A DNA stretch of 64,000 nucleotides, taken from positions 59,245-123,244 of the forward strand of contig NZ_VRKQ01000012.1 of the NCBI RefSeq assembly GCF_008056315.1, written 5' to 3'. Origin of the DNA: Seonamhaeicola maritimus. GTDB lineage: Bacteria > Bacteroidota > Bacteroidia > Flavobacteriales > Flavobacteriaceae. Numbering within the stretch: the stretch's first letter is position 1; the number at the start of each line of letters is the position of its first letter. The notes below the pieces were generated by a model, which saw nothing but the letters and a program-made list of their open reading frames with translations, searched no databases and was not told where the DNA came from. Of the stretch, positions 55,801-62,903 are shown in pieces. The position numbers and the translations under genes are program-made.

Positions 55801-55960
55801 CTTTTACTAAAATACTTACTCCTGGAAGTGGTTGGCCTTCTGCCACCACATTTCCATTAATAGTAATAGTTTGCGCATTTGCAAAGCTAAAACTCAAAAA
55901 GCATATGGTCAGTGCAACAAGGAGTTTAGACTTGCAATAATAGAATAATTTTAAATTCAT
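52811..55960 (-). CDS. susC: SusC/RagA-family TonB-dependent transporter (unit B)
   Basis: A 1049-residue outer-membrane transporter with signal peptide (SFANAQ), carboxypeptidase-D-like domain (INGNVVAEGQPLPGVSI), the EVIVVGYGTQKKKELTGAV plug start, ILIRGFSSLIDG and YVVDGIPFD, barrel repeats and a terminal aromatic (KAGIQLQF). It heads the susC-susD-SGBP operon. A candidate HTCS operator lies 65-93 bp upstream. HTCS and susC are in the same orientation with a 183-bp gap. Clear divergence from the unit A SusC (for example in the plug) fits a different glycan. Confidence 0.96.
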   Translation of the reverse strand: MNLKLFYYCKSKLLVALTICFLSFSFANAQTITINGNVVAEGQPLPGVSILVKGTNKGAVTDFDGNYTIDANSNAVLVFSYLGYETKEVSVNGRTTVNVTLQTDLSTLDEVIVVGYGTQKKKELTGAVVQVKAEVLEQTTTSDIGAALQGQISGVNITSSSGAPGEEANILIRGFSSLIDGQNSPLYVVDGIPFDSDPQLSISEIESIDVLKDAASASIYGTRGAGGVILITTKQGKVGQMDIRVNSEYGQQQIASTFHNMTKEEYTYLHLLRGALNTDKSQGGVDGDIHRNSSYFTNNTDIGDVLLNDNAVIQNHSVNVSGGKEGLTYNFNANFFQQEGVFYNSDYKRFNVRSNTKFTKGRWTITTGLTFKRDDKLVPWPGMMNRIRDYQSFKPAVDLDANTIANISEVSTEDPTADWRLNEARALANALRSIKTEENRAGNSHAGNIQFELDLSDALKVTGRFGITYNDQKWVRIVPRYDIYNTEGNLINNPNNVTSQRVTDLTSSKLTSEQFATYNKQFGNHNFTVLLGTSFEKSENERYQLEVRNNLNPAITVLDNYELIWDIGSGGQDFTRTLIGNIARLQYNFAGKYLLSASGRYDGSSQFGEDNRWGFFPSVSVGWNVDEEPFWDSFKHVVNSFKIRAGYGTTGNDRFSPYSNQAVVEPARDYVFGSNSPSGDLNNAGNEQGALGTTQLEYANQNLKWETNVEQNLGFDFGLFKNRFTISADIYKNEKKDLLYQIVNPPSTGVSGAFRNTVFNVGNMENKGFELAAKYNHRGNGGFSWNVSGTFTTNENVVTKTSINNPIIYLDRGYISDRGTREIVTVITEGYEAAAFFLRETAGIIKTPEQLAEYRLIEPSAQMGELMYVDQNADGAIDDNDRVYAGSGTPDFETGLNFSARYKGFDFSMQWYGAFGAEVMNGSKAYSYQGGVHRDLFYSWTEHNTNANIPWYNGNNTRSYRGGSDFFLEDGDFVRLRNLSLGYSIPKKLLKDIGLSKLRLYIQGQNLWTITDYTGFDPEVGGNGLSTRGIDQGRYPLSSQVKAGIQLQF

Positions 55961-56024
55961 TATTTAGTTCGTTTAATATTAGTGTAGCAAATGTTTAAAT
56001 TTTAACCACTATCGAACTTTAGAT

Positions 56025-56053
56025 ATGAATTTAATTTTGTTACAAATGGGTTT
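56025..56053 (-). promoter_or_regulatory. Candidate HTCS operator, copy 2 (upstream of unit B susC)
   Basis: On the transcribed strand AAACCCATTTGTAA is followed 20 bp from its CCC by ATTCAT, 65-93 bp before the susC ATG. Confidence 0.6.
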
Positions 56054-56143
56054 ATTAGGATTTAAACCCTTTAAATACCTCAAATTTCAAAAAAATAGAA
56101 CCTAAACAAATAGGGCTAATAAAACAAAAATAAATATGAGAAA

Positions 56144-59100
56144 TTACTCTAGGGATTGCGCCTTTTCAGACTTAATTTTTTTGATATAATCTCTAGGTAG
56201 CATACCAAACTGTTTCTTAAAGCATTGTGAAAAATATGAAGAGGTATTAAATCCAGTCATATACATAATTTCCTTTACAGAAAAATCACTTTGTTCTAAA
56301 AGTTGAACAGCTCTTTTAAGACGAATATTTCTAATAAATGCACTAGATGATAGCCCTGTTAACTCCTTAAATTTAACATATAGATTACTCCTACTTAGCC
56401 CCATTTCTTTCACCATTAGCTCTACATTAAAGTCGGTATTCATCATATGCTTTTCAACAATTTCTATAGCACGTTTCAAGAATTTTTCGTCTAACGAAGT
56501 TACCGTAACCTCTTCCGGCTGAAGGGTTATTTCCCTATTAAATTTTCTTTTTAAGCCTTCACGATACTTTAAAATGTTATTCAATTTTAATTTTAAAATA
56601 TTTATATCAAATGGTTTTTTAATATAACCATCTGCACCAATCTTCAATCCTTCAATTTCACTTTCATTTGATGATTTAGCTGTCAACATTATCACAGGGA
56701 TATGACTTGTTTCACTTTGATTTTTAAGATTATTACACAACTCAATACCATCCATAATTGGCATGATAACATCTGTTAATACAAGGTTAGGAATAATATC
56801 TTTTGCTATTTCTAATCCTTCAGCACCATTTCCAGCTTCTACAATTTTAAAATCATCACTTAATGCTTTCTTTATGAAGGACCTGATATCCTTGTTATCA
56901 TCAACAACCAACAAAACAGGTAATTTAGAGCGTGTATTTGATATTTGAGAATCTGCCAATTCATCATTTAAATGAATGGCATATGAGTCTTGCTCAGAAC
57001 TCCTTACAAGAAAATCACTTTCAGATTTCTCTTTAATACTTATCTCGGGTATTTTCTCGTAGGCTGTTTTCTTTTGAGGTAATTTTACAACAAAAGTAGT
57101 TGATTCATTAGGTTCACTTTCAACCGCAATGGTACCTTGATGAAAATTTATTAAATTTTTCGTAAATGCTAAGCCAATACCTGCGCCACTTTGGAAATTA
57201 CTGTTTTTACTTTTGTCCTTTTTGGTGTAAAAACGATTAAAAATATTCTCTACATCCTCTTTACTGATTCCTGCTCCAGTATTTTTTACCTCAATAACAA
57301 CAAAATCTGAAGTATTGGCGCTTTCGTCTATTTCCCTTGCAATATTTATTTCAACTTCTCCACCAGCCGGTGTAAACTTAAAGGCATTAGAAAGTAAATT
57401 TTTAATGATTTTCTCTAAGGCATCATGATCAAACCAAGTCTGAATACTCTTATGAGGCGACTTTATATTAAAATCAATGTCTTGCTTATGGGCAATGAAT
57501 TGAAAAGGTTCACCAATATCTTTAATAAAACTAACAATGTTGGTATTACGAAGTACTAGCCTCATTTTACCTTGATTGATTTTCCTAAAATCTAACAACT
57601 GATTTACTAACCGTAGTAAATAGTTGGTGTTTTTAAGCATGACTTGACATTGCTCTTGAACCTCTTCATTATCCTTAGTTTTCTTAGAACTAATTAAATA
57701 ATCTAATGGCCCCTTAATTAAAGTTAACGGCGTTCTAAACTCATGTGAAATATTAGTAAAGAACTCTAATTTAACCTTTTGCAATTCTTCTTTTTGCTCT
57801 TTTTCAAGGTGTTCTAATTCCAGTTGGTGCTTTCTGGTAGTTCCTATAATAGTGTACTTTCTAAAGGCCAAAAGAAGTCCTATGGCTAATAGCGTATACA
57901 AAAAATAGGCAAAATTAGTTTTCCAAAAGGGAGGAGATATATAAAGACTTAACACACTAGGTGTAGGATCCCAAACACCATCACTATTAGATGATTTTAC
58001 TTTAAAAGTATAATTCCCAGGTGAAATATTGGTGTAATTAGCAAATCTGTTATTAGATAGAGATGAAACCCAATCTTTATCATAACCTTCTAATTTATAA
58101 GAAAATTTATTTTTTAGTGGCGCTTCATAGTGCAGCCCTGTAAACTCAATAGTGAAACTGTTTTGATTGTATTTTAAATCTATATTTCTTGTATAATTAA
58201 TCGCACTATCTAATACTACCGCTTTACCATATTTCTCTCCAACATCAACTTTTTCATTAAATATTGAGAAGCCTGAAATTACAGTTTCGGATGGTAAAAT
58301 ATTATCATTTATTCGACTTGGAGTAAACACATTAAAACCATTAATACCGCCAAATAACAGTTCACCATTAGCCCGCTTAAAACCCGCAAGCTCCTGAAAC
58401 TCATTATCTTGAAGCCCATCATTAACATCATAATTCTTAAATGTTTCGCTTTCTGGACTAAACTTAGATAGTCCTTTATTAGTTGACAACCAAATATTTC
58501 CCAAATGATCTTCTAGAATAGATTTGACCACATTATTTGGCAATCCATCTTTTTGAAGATATCTCACAAATTTTTCATCCAAACCATTTCTAGACGGTGT
58601 GAATTTATTTAAGCCGCCACCAAAAGTACCTACATAAATATCTCCTGAGGAGTGTTCATAAATTGGTAAAATATAATTATGACTTATTGTTGATTCGTCA
58701 TTAGCAACCGTTTTAAAAACATCAAACATGGGCTCTTCTTCAAGTAATTCTCCGTAATCTAGTCTAGATAAACCATCACCAGTACCAAACCAAACATTTC
58801 CTTTACTGTCTTGATAAATATTTCTAATAATATTACCAGAAATACTATTTGGATTTTGAACATCACTCTTAAAAACTGAAATATCAAATTCTCCCTTATC
58901 ATTCTTTACTAGTCTATAAACTCCTCCTCCATACGTACCAAGCCAGAGGTTATCATCCATATCGTTTAAAATGGTAAATACACTATTAGATGTTTCCAAA
59001 AGCCTTTCCACCCTAGTATTGTCTTTTTTTAATGCGTCTTCAATATCCAACATAAACAAACCTCTTCTGTTACCATCACCAATAAGTAGTTTTTTTCTGT

Positions 59101-60352
59101 TTTTAATAGTTAGTTCCTCTAAAGCAAAAGCTCTATTTACTGACTCAAATCTTTTAAATATGTTGAAGTCATTTGACTGAGATTGTGGTAATACATTTAA
59201 ACCCCCACCTTCGGTTCCAATCCATAAATTACCATAGCTATCTTCAAAAAAAGACCTTATTTTGTCATAACTTAAGCTATAGGTATCTAAAGTCTTTTTA
59301 ATATGAAGAAACTGCTTCTTTTTTGGATTCACCTTATTAACACCGCCACCGTTAGTTCCTATCCATATAATACCTGTTTTATCTTTATAAAGTTCTTTTA
59401 TAAGGTCTTTACTCAAACTATTGGGGTCTACAGGATTATATGTAAATCGGTTTATCTTATTTAAAACTCTGTCTTTTTTGTTATACTTGAATTGATGTAA
59501 ACCATTATTTGTACCAACCCAATAATGCCCCTCATCATCAATAACTAAACTTTTGGTTGCTGTACCCATTAATGGTTTAGCTTTTCGCTTCTTATATTTT
59601 AAGCTCTTTTCATATAACCCATTGGCAGCACCAATAAGAAGGTTTCCTTTATCATCTTCCCCTAAAAATGACAAACTTGAATTATGAACATCATTATTGT
59701 AAAATTCTCTAATTAACTCAAAACTACCATTTTTGGTTTCTTTAACTTGAAATAATTTATTAGCGCTTATGACCCAAATTCCGCCTCTTGAATCTTGATA
59801 GATATTTCTAAAAGCGTGCCTGTCCTCAGTAAAGAAATGTTTAAAAACTGGGGTTTCTGTATCACTATCATCAAGCAAATTTAGTCCACTATCTGTTGAT
59901 ACCCATAACCGTTCTTGATTATCGATATAAACAAAACGAACAAAATCACTATCAATAGATCTTTCATCATTAGGATTATGATTAAATTTTGTAAAAGTCT
60001 CTGTTTTCTTATCAAACTTATTAAGTCCACCGCCGGTAGTTCCAACCCATAAATTTCCTTTTTTATCTCCAGTAATAACAAATACTATATTACTACTAAT
60101 ACTTTTAGAGTTATTAGGATTTGGCACATAATTAATAAACTTATAGCCGTCATATTTATTTAATCCATCAAAAGTACCAAACCACATAAAGCCTTCGTCA
60201 TCTTGATAAATACAATTAATATCACTTTGTGACAAGCCTTCACTAGTAGTAATACGTTCAAAATTTATATTACTTTGGGCTCTACAAAATAAGACAGAGA
60301 GCAATATAAAAACGCTAAATAATATGTGTAAAAAATGTTTATTGATAGTCAT
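56144..60352 (-). CDS. Hybrid two-component system regulator (HTCS)
   Basis: Start set at the ATG at 60352 (1402 residues; signal-like TINKHFLHILFSVFILLSVLFCRAQ). It lies 18 bp after a perfect -7 box at 60371-60378. Domain order: two seven-bladed sensor propellers (about 25-740) with repeats such as YQDDEGFMWFGTFDGLNKYDG-type blades, a Y_Y_Y domain (about 750-820), a transmembrane helix (about 830-850) and HisKA with FTNISHEFRTPL. Then follow HATPase (NLLSNAFKFTP, GAGIGLAFTKN), a receiver with LTDVIMPIMDG, and a C-terminal AraC-type helix-turn-helix (SRSNLYVKFKELTG, GFNTSSYFSQCFKKQFG). HTCS proteins sense periplasmic oligosaccharides and activate the adjacent PUL. Here that is unit B. Confidence 0.96.
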   Translation of the reverse strand: MTINKHFLHILFSVFILLSVLFCRAQSNINFERITTSEGLSQSDINCIYQDDEGFMWFGTFDGLNKYDGYKFINYVPNPNNSKSISSNIVFVITGDKKGNLWVGTTGGGLNKFDKKTETFTKFNHNPNDERSIDSDFVRFVYIDNQERLWVSTDSGLNLLDDSDTETPVFKHFFTEDRHAFRNIYQDSRGGIWVISANKLFQVKETKNGSFELIREFYNNDVHNSSLSFLGEDDKGNLLIGAANGLYEKSLKYKKRKAKPLMGTATKSLVIDDEGHYWVGTNNGLHQFKYNKKDRVLNKINRFTYNPVDPNSLSKDLIKELYKDKTGIIWIGTNGGGVNKVNPKKKQFLHIKKTLDTYSLSYDKIRSFFEDSYGNLWIGTEGGGLNVLPQSQSNDFNIFKRFESVNRAFALEELTIKNRKKLLIGDGNRRGLFMLDIEDALKKDNTRVERLLETSNSVFTILNDMDDNLWLGTYGGGVYRLVKNDKGEFDISVFKSDVQNPNSISGNIIRNIYQDSKGNVWFGTGDGLSRLDYGELLEEEPMFDVFKTVANDESTISHNYILPIYEHSSGDIYVGTFGGGLNKFTPSRNGLDEKFVRYLQKDGLPNNVVKSILEDHLGNIWLSTNKGLSKFSPESETFKNYDVNDGLQDNEFQELAGFKRANGELLFGGINGFNVFTPSRINDNILPSETVISGFSIFNEKVDVGEKYGKAVVLDSAINYTRNIDLKYNQNSFTIEFTGLHYEAPLKNKFSYKLEGYDKDWVSSLSNNRFANYTNISPGNYTFKVKSSNSDGVWDPTPSVLSLYISPPFWKTNFAYFLYTLLAIGLLLAFRKYTIIGTTRKHQLELEHLEKEQKEELQKVKLEFFTNISHEFRTPLTLIKGPLDYLISSKKTKDNEEVQEQCQVMLKNTNYLLRLVNQLLDFRKINQGKMRLVLRNTNIVSFIKDIGEPFQFIAHKQDIDFNIKSPHKSIQTWFDHDALEKIIKNLLSNAFKFTPAGGEVEINIAREIDESANTSDFVVIEVKNTGAGISKEDVENIFNRFYTKKDKSKNSNFQSGAGIGLAFTKNLINFHQGTIAVESEPNESTTFVVKLPQKKTAYEKIPEISIKEKSESDFLVRSSEQDSYAIHLNDELADSQISNTRSKLPVLLVVDDNKDIRSFIKKALSDDFKIVEAGNGAEGLEIAKDIIPNLVLTDVIMPIMDGIELCNNLKNQSETSHIPVIMLTAKSSNESEIEGLKIGADGYIKKPFDINILKLKLNNILKYREGLKRKFNREITLQPEEVTVTSLDEKFLKRAIEIVEKHMMNTDFNVELMVKEMGLSRSNLYVKFKELTGLSSSAFIRNIRLKRAVQLLEQSDFSVKEIMYMTGFNTSSYFSQCFKKQFGMLPRDYIKKIKSEKAQSLE

Positions 60353-60370
60353 ACTTAGCATGGTTCTTAT

Positions 60371-60378
60371 CAAATATA
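60371..60378 (-). promoter_or_regulatory. -7 promoter box for the HTCS gene
   Basis: TATATTTG on the minus strand fits TAnnTTTG exactly. It implies a very short leader and supports the start at 60352. Confidence 0.5.
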
Positions 60379-60426
60379 CAATCAAAATATTATCTCCATA
60401 TCCCCAAAAAGGCATATTTATTTAAA

Positions 60427-60455
60427 AAACCCATTTGTAACTTAATCTGAATCAT
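60427..60455 (+). promoter_or_regulatory. Candidate HTCS operator, copy 3 (HTCS-GH29 intergenic)
   Basis: AAACCCATTTGTAA followed 20 bp from its CCC by AATCAT, oriented towards GH29. It is also about 50 bp upstream of the HTCS -7 box, so it could serve autoregulation. Confidence 0.6.
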
Positions 60456-60476
60456 TTTTCGCTTAATCTGAATCAT
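60441..60476 (+). repeat. 15-bp direct repeat with 21-bp period
   Basis: CTTAATCTGAATCAT occurs at 60441-60455 and 60462-60476. A period of exactly two helical turns places both copies on one DNA face, as for tandem AraC-type binding. The pair lies 30-65 bp upstream of the GH29 -7 box. Confidence 0.75.
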
Positions 60477-60505
60477 ATGTCCTACACCTTGCTTCATTTA
60501 TGGAC

Positions 60506-60513
60506 TAAATTTG
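60506..60513 (+). promoter_or_regulatory. -7 promoter box for GH29
   Basis: TAAATTTG fits TAnnTTTG exactly, giving a predicted 80-bp leader to the ATG at 60599. Confidence 0.5.
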
Positions 60514-60598
60514 CAACATGGGCTATTCAATTTTAATTTAACTAATTGAGGTAACCTTGGTCTTAAAAATAAAAACATCGATTAAAATAATAGGTTAT

Positions 60599-62164
60599 AT
60601 GTTATTAAAAAGTAAAATGCGTCTTTGTTCAATGGCGTTGGTTTCAAGTTTGATTATTTCTTCTTACGGACAAAGTGAAAAAAAGAAATCTTATAAAGAA
60701 ACTTGGGAATCTGTAAACACAGTAAATGCTGCACCAGACTGGTTTAAAGATGCTAAATTTGGAATTTACGCCCACTGGGGACCTGTATCTAATGCCTTTG
60801 TAGGAGCAGACCCAACGAAACACTATGCAGGATGGCACGGAATGAAAATGTATGAAGATGGAAAAAAGGTAAAAACAAAAAATGGGAAACCTACTAATAA
60901 CTACATTCATCATAAAGATAAATATGGAAACCCAAAAAAATATGGATACAAACATATTATAGAGGAGTTTGATCCATCTGGATTTGACCCTAAAGTTTGG
61001 GCAGAATTATTTGCCAAATCTGGCGCAAAATTTGCTGGCCCTGTAGCAATGCATCATGACAATTTTGCCATGTGGGATTCGAAAGCTACTAGATGGAATT
61101 CTATGAATTATGGAGGTATTGACCCATCAGCAGAACTTAAAAAAGAAATTGAATCCAGAGGGATGAAATTTATGGGGTCTTTTCATCATGCTTTTACTTG
61201 GAAATATTTTGCTCCTTCACATGCTCATGGAGGTATCAATCCAAAAGACTATGATTTATATACTAATCCTCATTCTGTTGATTCAGATACCCCAGATGAA
61301 GATTTCTATGAAGATTGGTGGGCTAAATTAAAAGAGTTTATTGATGTTTATCAACCTGATTTAATTTGGTTTGATTGGTGGTTAGAAAATATGACAGAAG
61401 AGTGCCGAACAAAGTTTTTAGCCTACTATTACAACAAAGGATTAGAATGGGGTAAAGATGTGGCTGTTTGTTATAAAGAAACTACATTTAACGAAGATGC
61501 TGCTATTAAAGATTATGAAAGAGGTCGCCCAAATCAACCTAAAGAAAACACATGGTTGACGGACACTTCACCTGGAGCATGGTTCTACAGACCAGGGGCT
61601 GTATTTAAATCACCTAACCAACTTGTTGATATTTTAGTTGATATTGTATCGAAAAACGGTTTAATGCTATTAAATGTTCCACCAAACCCAGATGGATCTA
61701 TTCCAGATGTTATGGTTAACTTATTAACTGAAATGGGGCAATGGCTAGAAGTTAATGGAGAGGCCATTTATGGCACCAGACCTTACACTGTTTTTGGTGA
61801 AGGACCAACGCGTTTACCGGAAGGCGGTCATAAAATTGAAAAACTTAAAATAGCATACAATAACAAAGACATTAGGTTCACAAAGAAATCTGATAAAGTT
61901 ATATATGCTATTGTCATGGATAAGCCAGAAAAGGAAACCATTATAAAAACATTCACAACACAAATAGGCGTTTTAAATTCAAAAATTGAAAAAATTGAGC
62001 TACTTGGAAGCAATGAAACTATTCAATGGGAAAGAAATGAAAAGGGCTTAGTTATTAGTGCTCCTAGCTCATATCTGTCTGATTATGCCCATGCTTATAA
62101 AATTACTTTAGAAGGTTATACTGAAAATGATATCGGTGGTGATACTGCTGCTCATGTTGATTAA
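60599..62164 (+). CDS. Secreted GH29 family enzyme (alpha-L-fucosidase or alpha-L-galactosidase)
   Basis: I use the ATG at 60599 (521 residues). The frame is open back to a TTG at 60557, which adds 14 residues. A further ATG at 60617 is also possible. The signal peptide ends SSYGQ. GH29 features are FGIYAHWGP near residue 49, AMHHDNFAMWDS, SFHHAFTW and the nucleophile Asp in DLIWFDWWLE near residue 255. Late in the barrel come SKNGLMLLNVPPNPDG and the final EVNGEAIYGTRPY. GH29 enzymes remove terminal alpha-L-fucose, and one porphyran enzyme removes alpha-L-galactose. In this galactan locus an alpha-L-galactoside is a reasonable alternative. It stands alone, divergent from the HTCS. Confidence 0.92.
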   Translation: MLLKSKMRLCSMALVSSLIISSYGQSEKKKSYKETWESVNTVNAAPDWFKDAKFGIYAHWGPVSNAFVGADPTKHYAGWHGMKMYEDGKKVKTKNGKPTNNYIHHKDKYGNPKKYGYKHIIEEFDPSGFDPKVWAELFAKSGAKFAGPVAMHHDNFAMWDSKATRWNSMNYGGIDPSAELKKEIESRGMKFMGSFHHAFTWKYFAPSHAHGGINPKDYDLYTNPHSVDSDTPDEDFYEDWWAKLKEFIDVYQPDLIWFDWWLENMTEECRTKFLAYYYNKGLEWGKDVAVCYKETTFNEDAAIKDYERGRPNQPKENTWLTDTSPGAWFYRPGAVFKSPNQLVDILVDIVSKNGLMLLNVPPNPDGSIPDVMVNLLTEMGQWLEVNGEAIYGTRPYTVFGEGPTRLPEGGHKIEKLKIAYNNKDIRFTKKSDKVIYAIVMDKPEKETIIKTFTTQIGVLNSKIEKIELLGSNETIQWERNEKGLVISAPSSYLSDYAHAYKITLEGYTENDIGGDTAAHVD

Positions 62165-62203
62165 TTATATTGAATATCCGTAATCAATCATAAAGTCCAT
62201 TGT

Positions 62204-62286
62204 CAACCTGAACTTGTTTCAGGTTCTCAACCATAAAACATCAATATTCACAGGTGTTATGGGATGCTAAAACGAGTTCAGCATGA
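62204..62286. repeat. Degenerate dispersed inverted-repeat element
   Basis: CCTGAACTTGTTTCAGG (62207-62223) and TGCTAAAACGAGTTCAGCA (62265-62283) are each imperfect palindromes, and together they resemble the small intergenic elements scattered in many flavobacterial genomes. Only one copy is in this window. Confidence 0.45.
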
Positions 62287-62377
62287 TACCAAAAATAACA
62301 TTATGACACAAAACGGACATTCACTTAATTGTTAAACAAAACCTTATTACAAAAAACGGTTTCACCATTTTTTTTAG

Positions 62378-62415
62378 AACTCCTACAAGATCACTCAAGA
62401 CTTGTAGGAGTTTTT
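62378..62415 (+). terminator. Rho-independent terminator downstream of GH29
   Basis: A perfect 12-bp stem (AACTCCTACAAG with CTTGTAGGAGTT) around an 11-nt loop, followed by TTTTTC. It lies 214 bp after the GH29 stop. Confidence 0.85.
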
Positions 62416-62837
62416 CTAATTACATCCAGATTTTATTCTATTTTTTTGGCATATTATTAATTGTATTCTTTTTAATTTCCTACTTTTTTCACAAAACAAA
62501 CACAAAACACTGATTATTAATATTTTACATCATTTTTATATATTTTTAATTTGTATTTTGACGATTTTTTTTGCATTTCATAGATATTATTTAAGATTTT
62601 TATCCTATATTCGTCCACATAAAACGCATTGATATTAAAATTAGTCTATCATTCAGGTAGGTAATTATCGTAATCAACTGTTTTATAAGTAATTAATCCT
62701 ATTGTAAAATATTAGTACCCGACTATAGAATAAAAAGGTATTTTAACGAGTATTTTAGCTATTTAAAGATCGTAGTAATAATTTTACACCCCTCGTAAAA
62801 ATTTGGTTAATAGCACATGAACCTAAAACAGTCTTAT

Positions 62838-62864
62838 CTATTAAGAAAAAGGTATTCTTAATAG
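62838..62864 (+). other. Leader hairpin upstream of the 62904 gene
   Basis: CTATTAAGAA (62838-62847) pairs perfectly with TTCTTAATAG (62855-62864), loop 7 nt, ending 39 bp before the ATG. No U-run follows. A role in mRNA stability or translation control is a guess. Confidence 0.4.
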
Positions 62865-62903
62865 GTGAGTTATTAGTACGACGCCCTAAATATTAACTAT
62901 TTT

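Larger units (their letters stand above)
62165..62903. other. AT-rich intergenic region at the end of unit B
   Basis: A 739-bp gap with no ORF of note. It holds a degraded dispersed-repeat-like element (62204-62286), a strong terminator (62378-62415) and, from about 62416, very AT-rich sequence forming the leader of the gene at 62904. The short sequence TATTAGTAC recurs at about 62708 and 62871, and a perfect 10-bp hairpin is at 62838-62864. Confidence 0.7.

Noticed and set aside
60441-60476. CRISPR array
   Set aside because: Only two short copies with a 6-bp gap, and no cas genes. Phased operator is the better reading.
60557-60598. TTG start for GH29
   Set aside because: It adds 14 residues ahead of a good signal peptide, and ATG 60599 is available.
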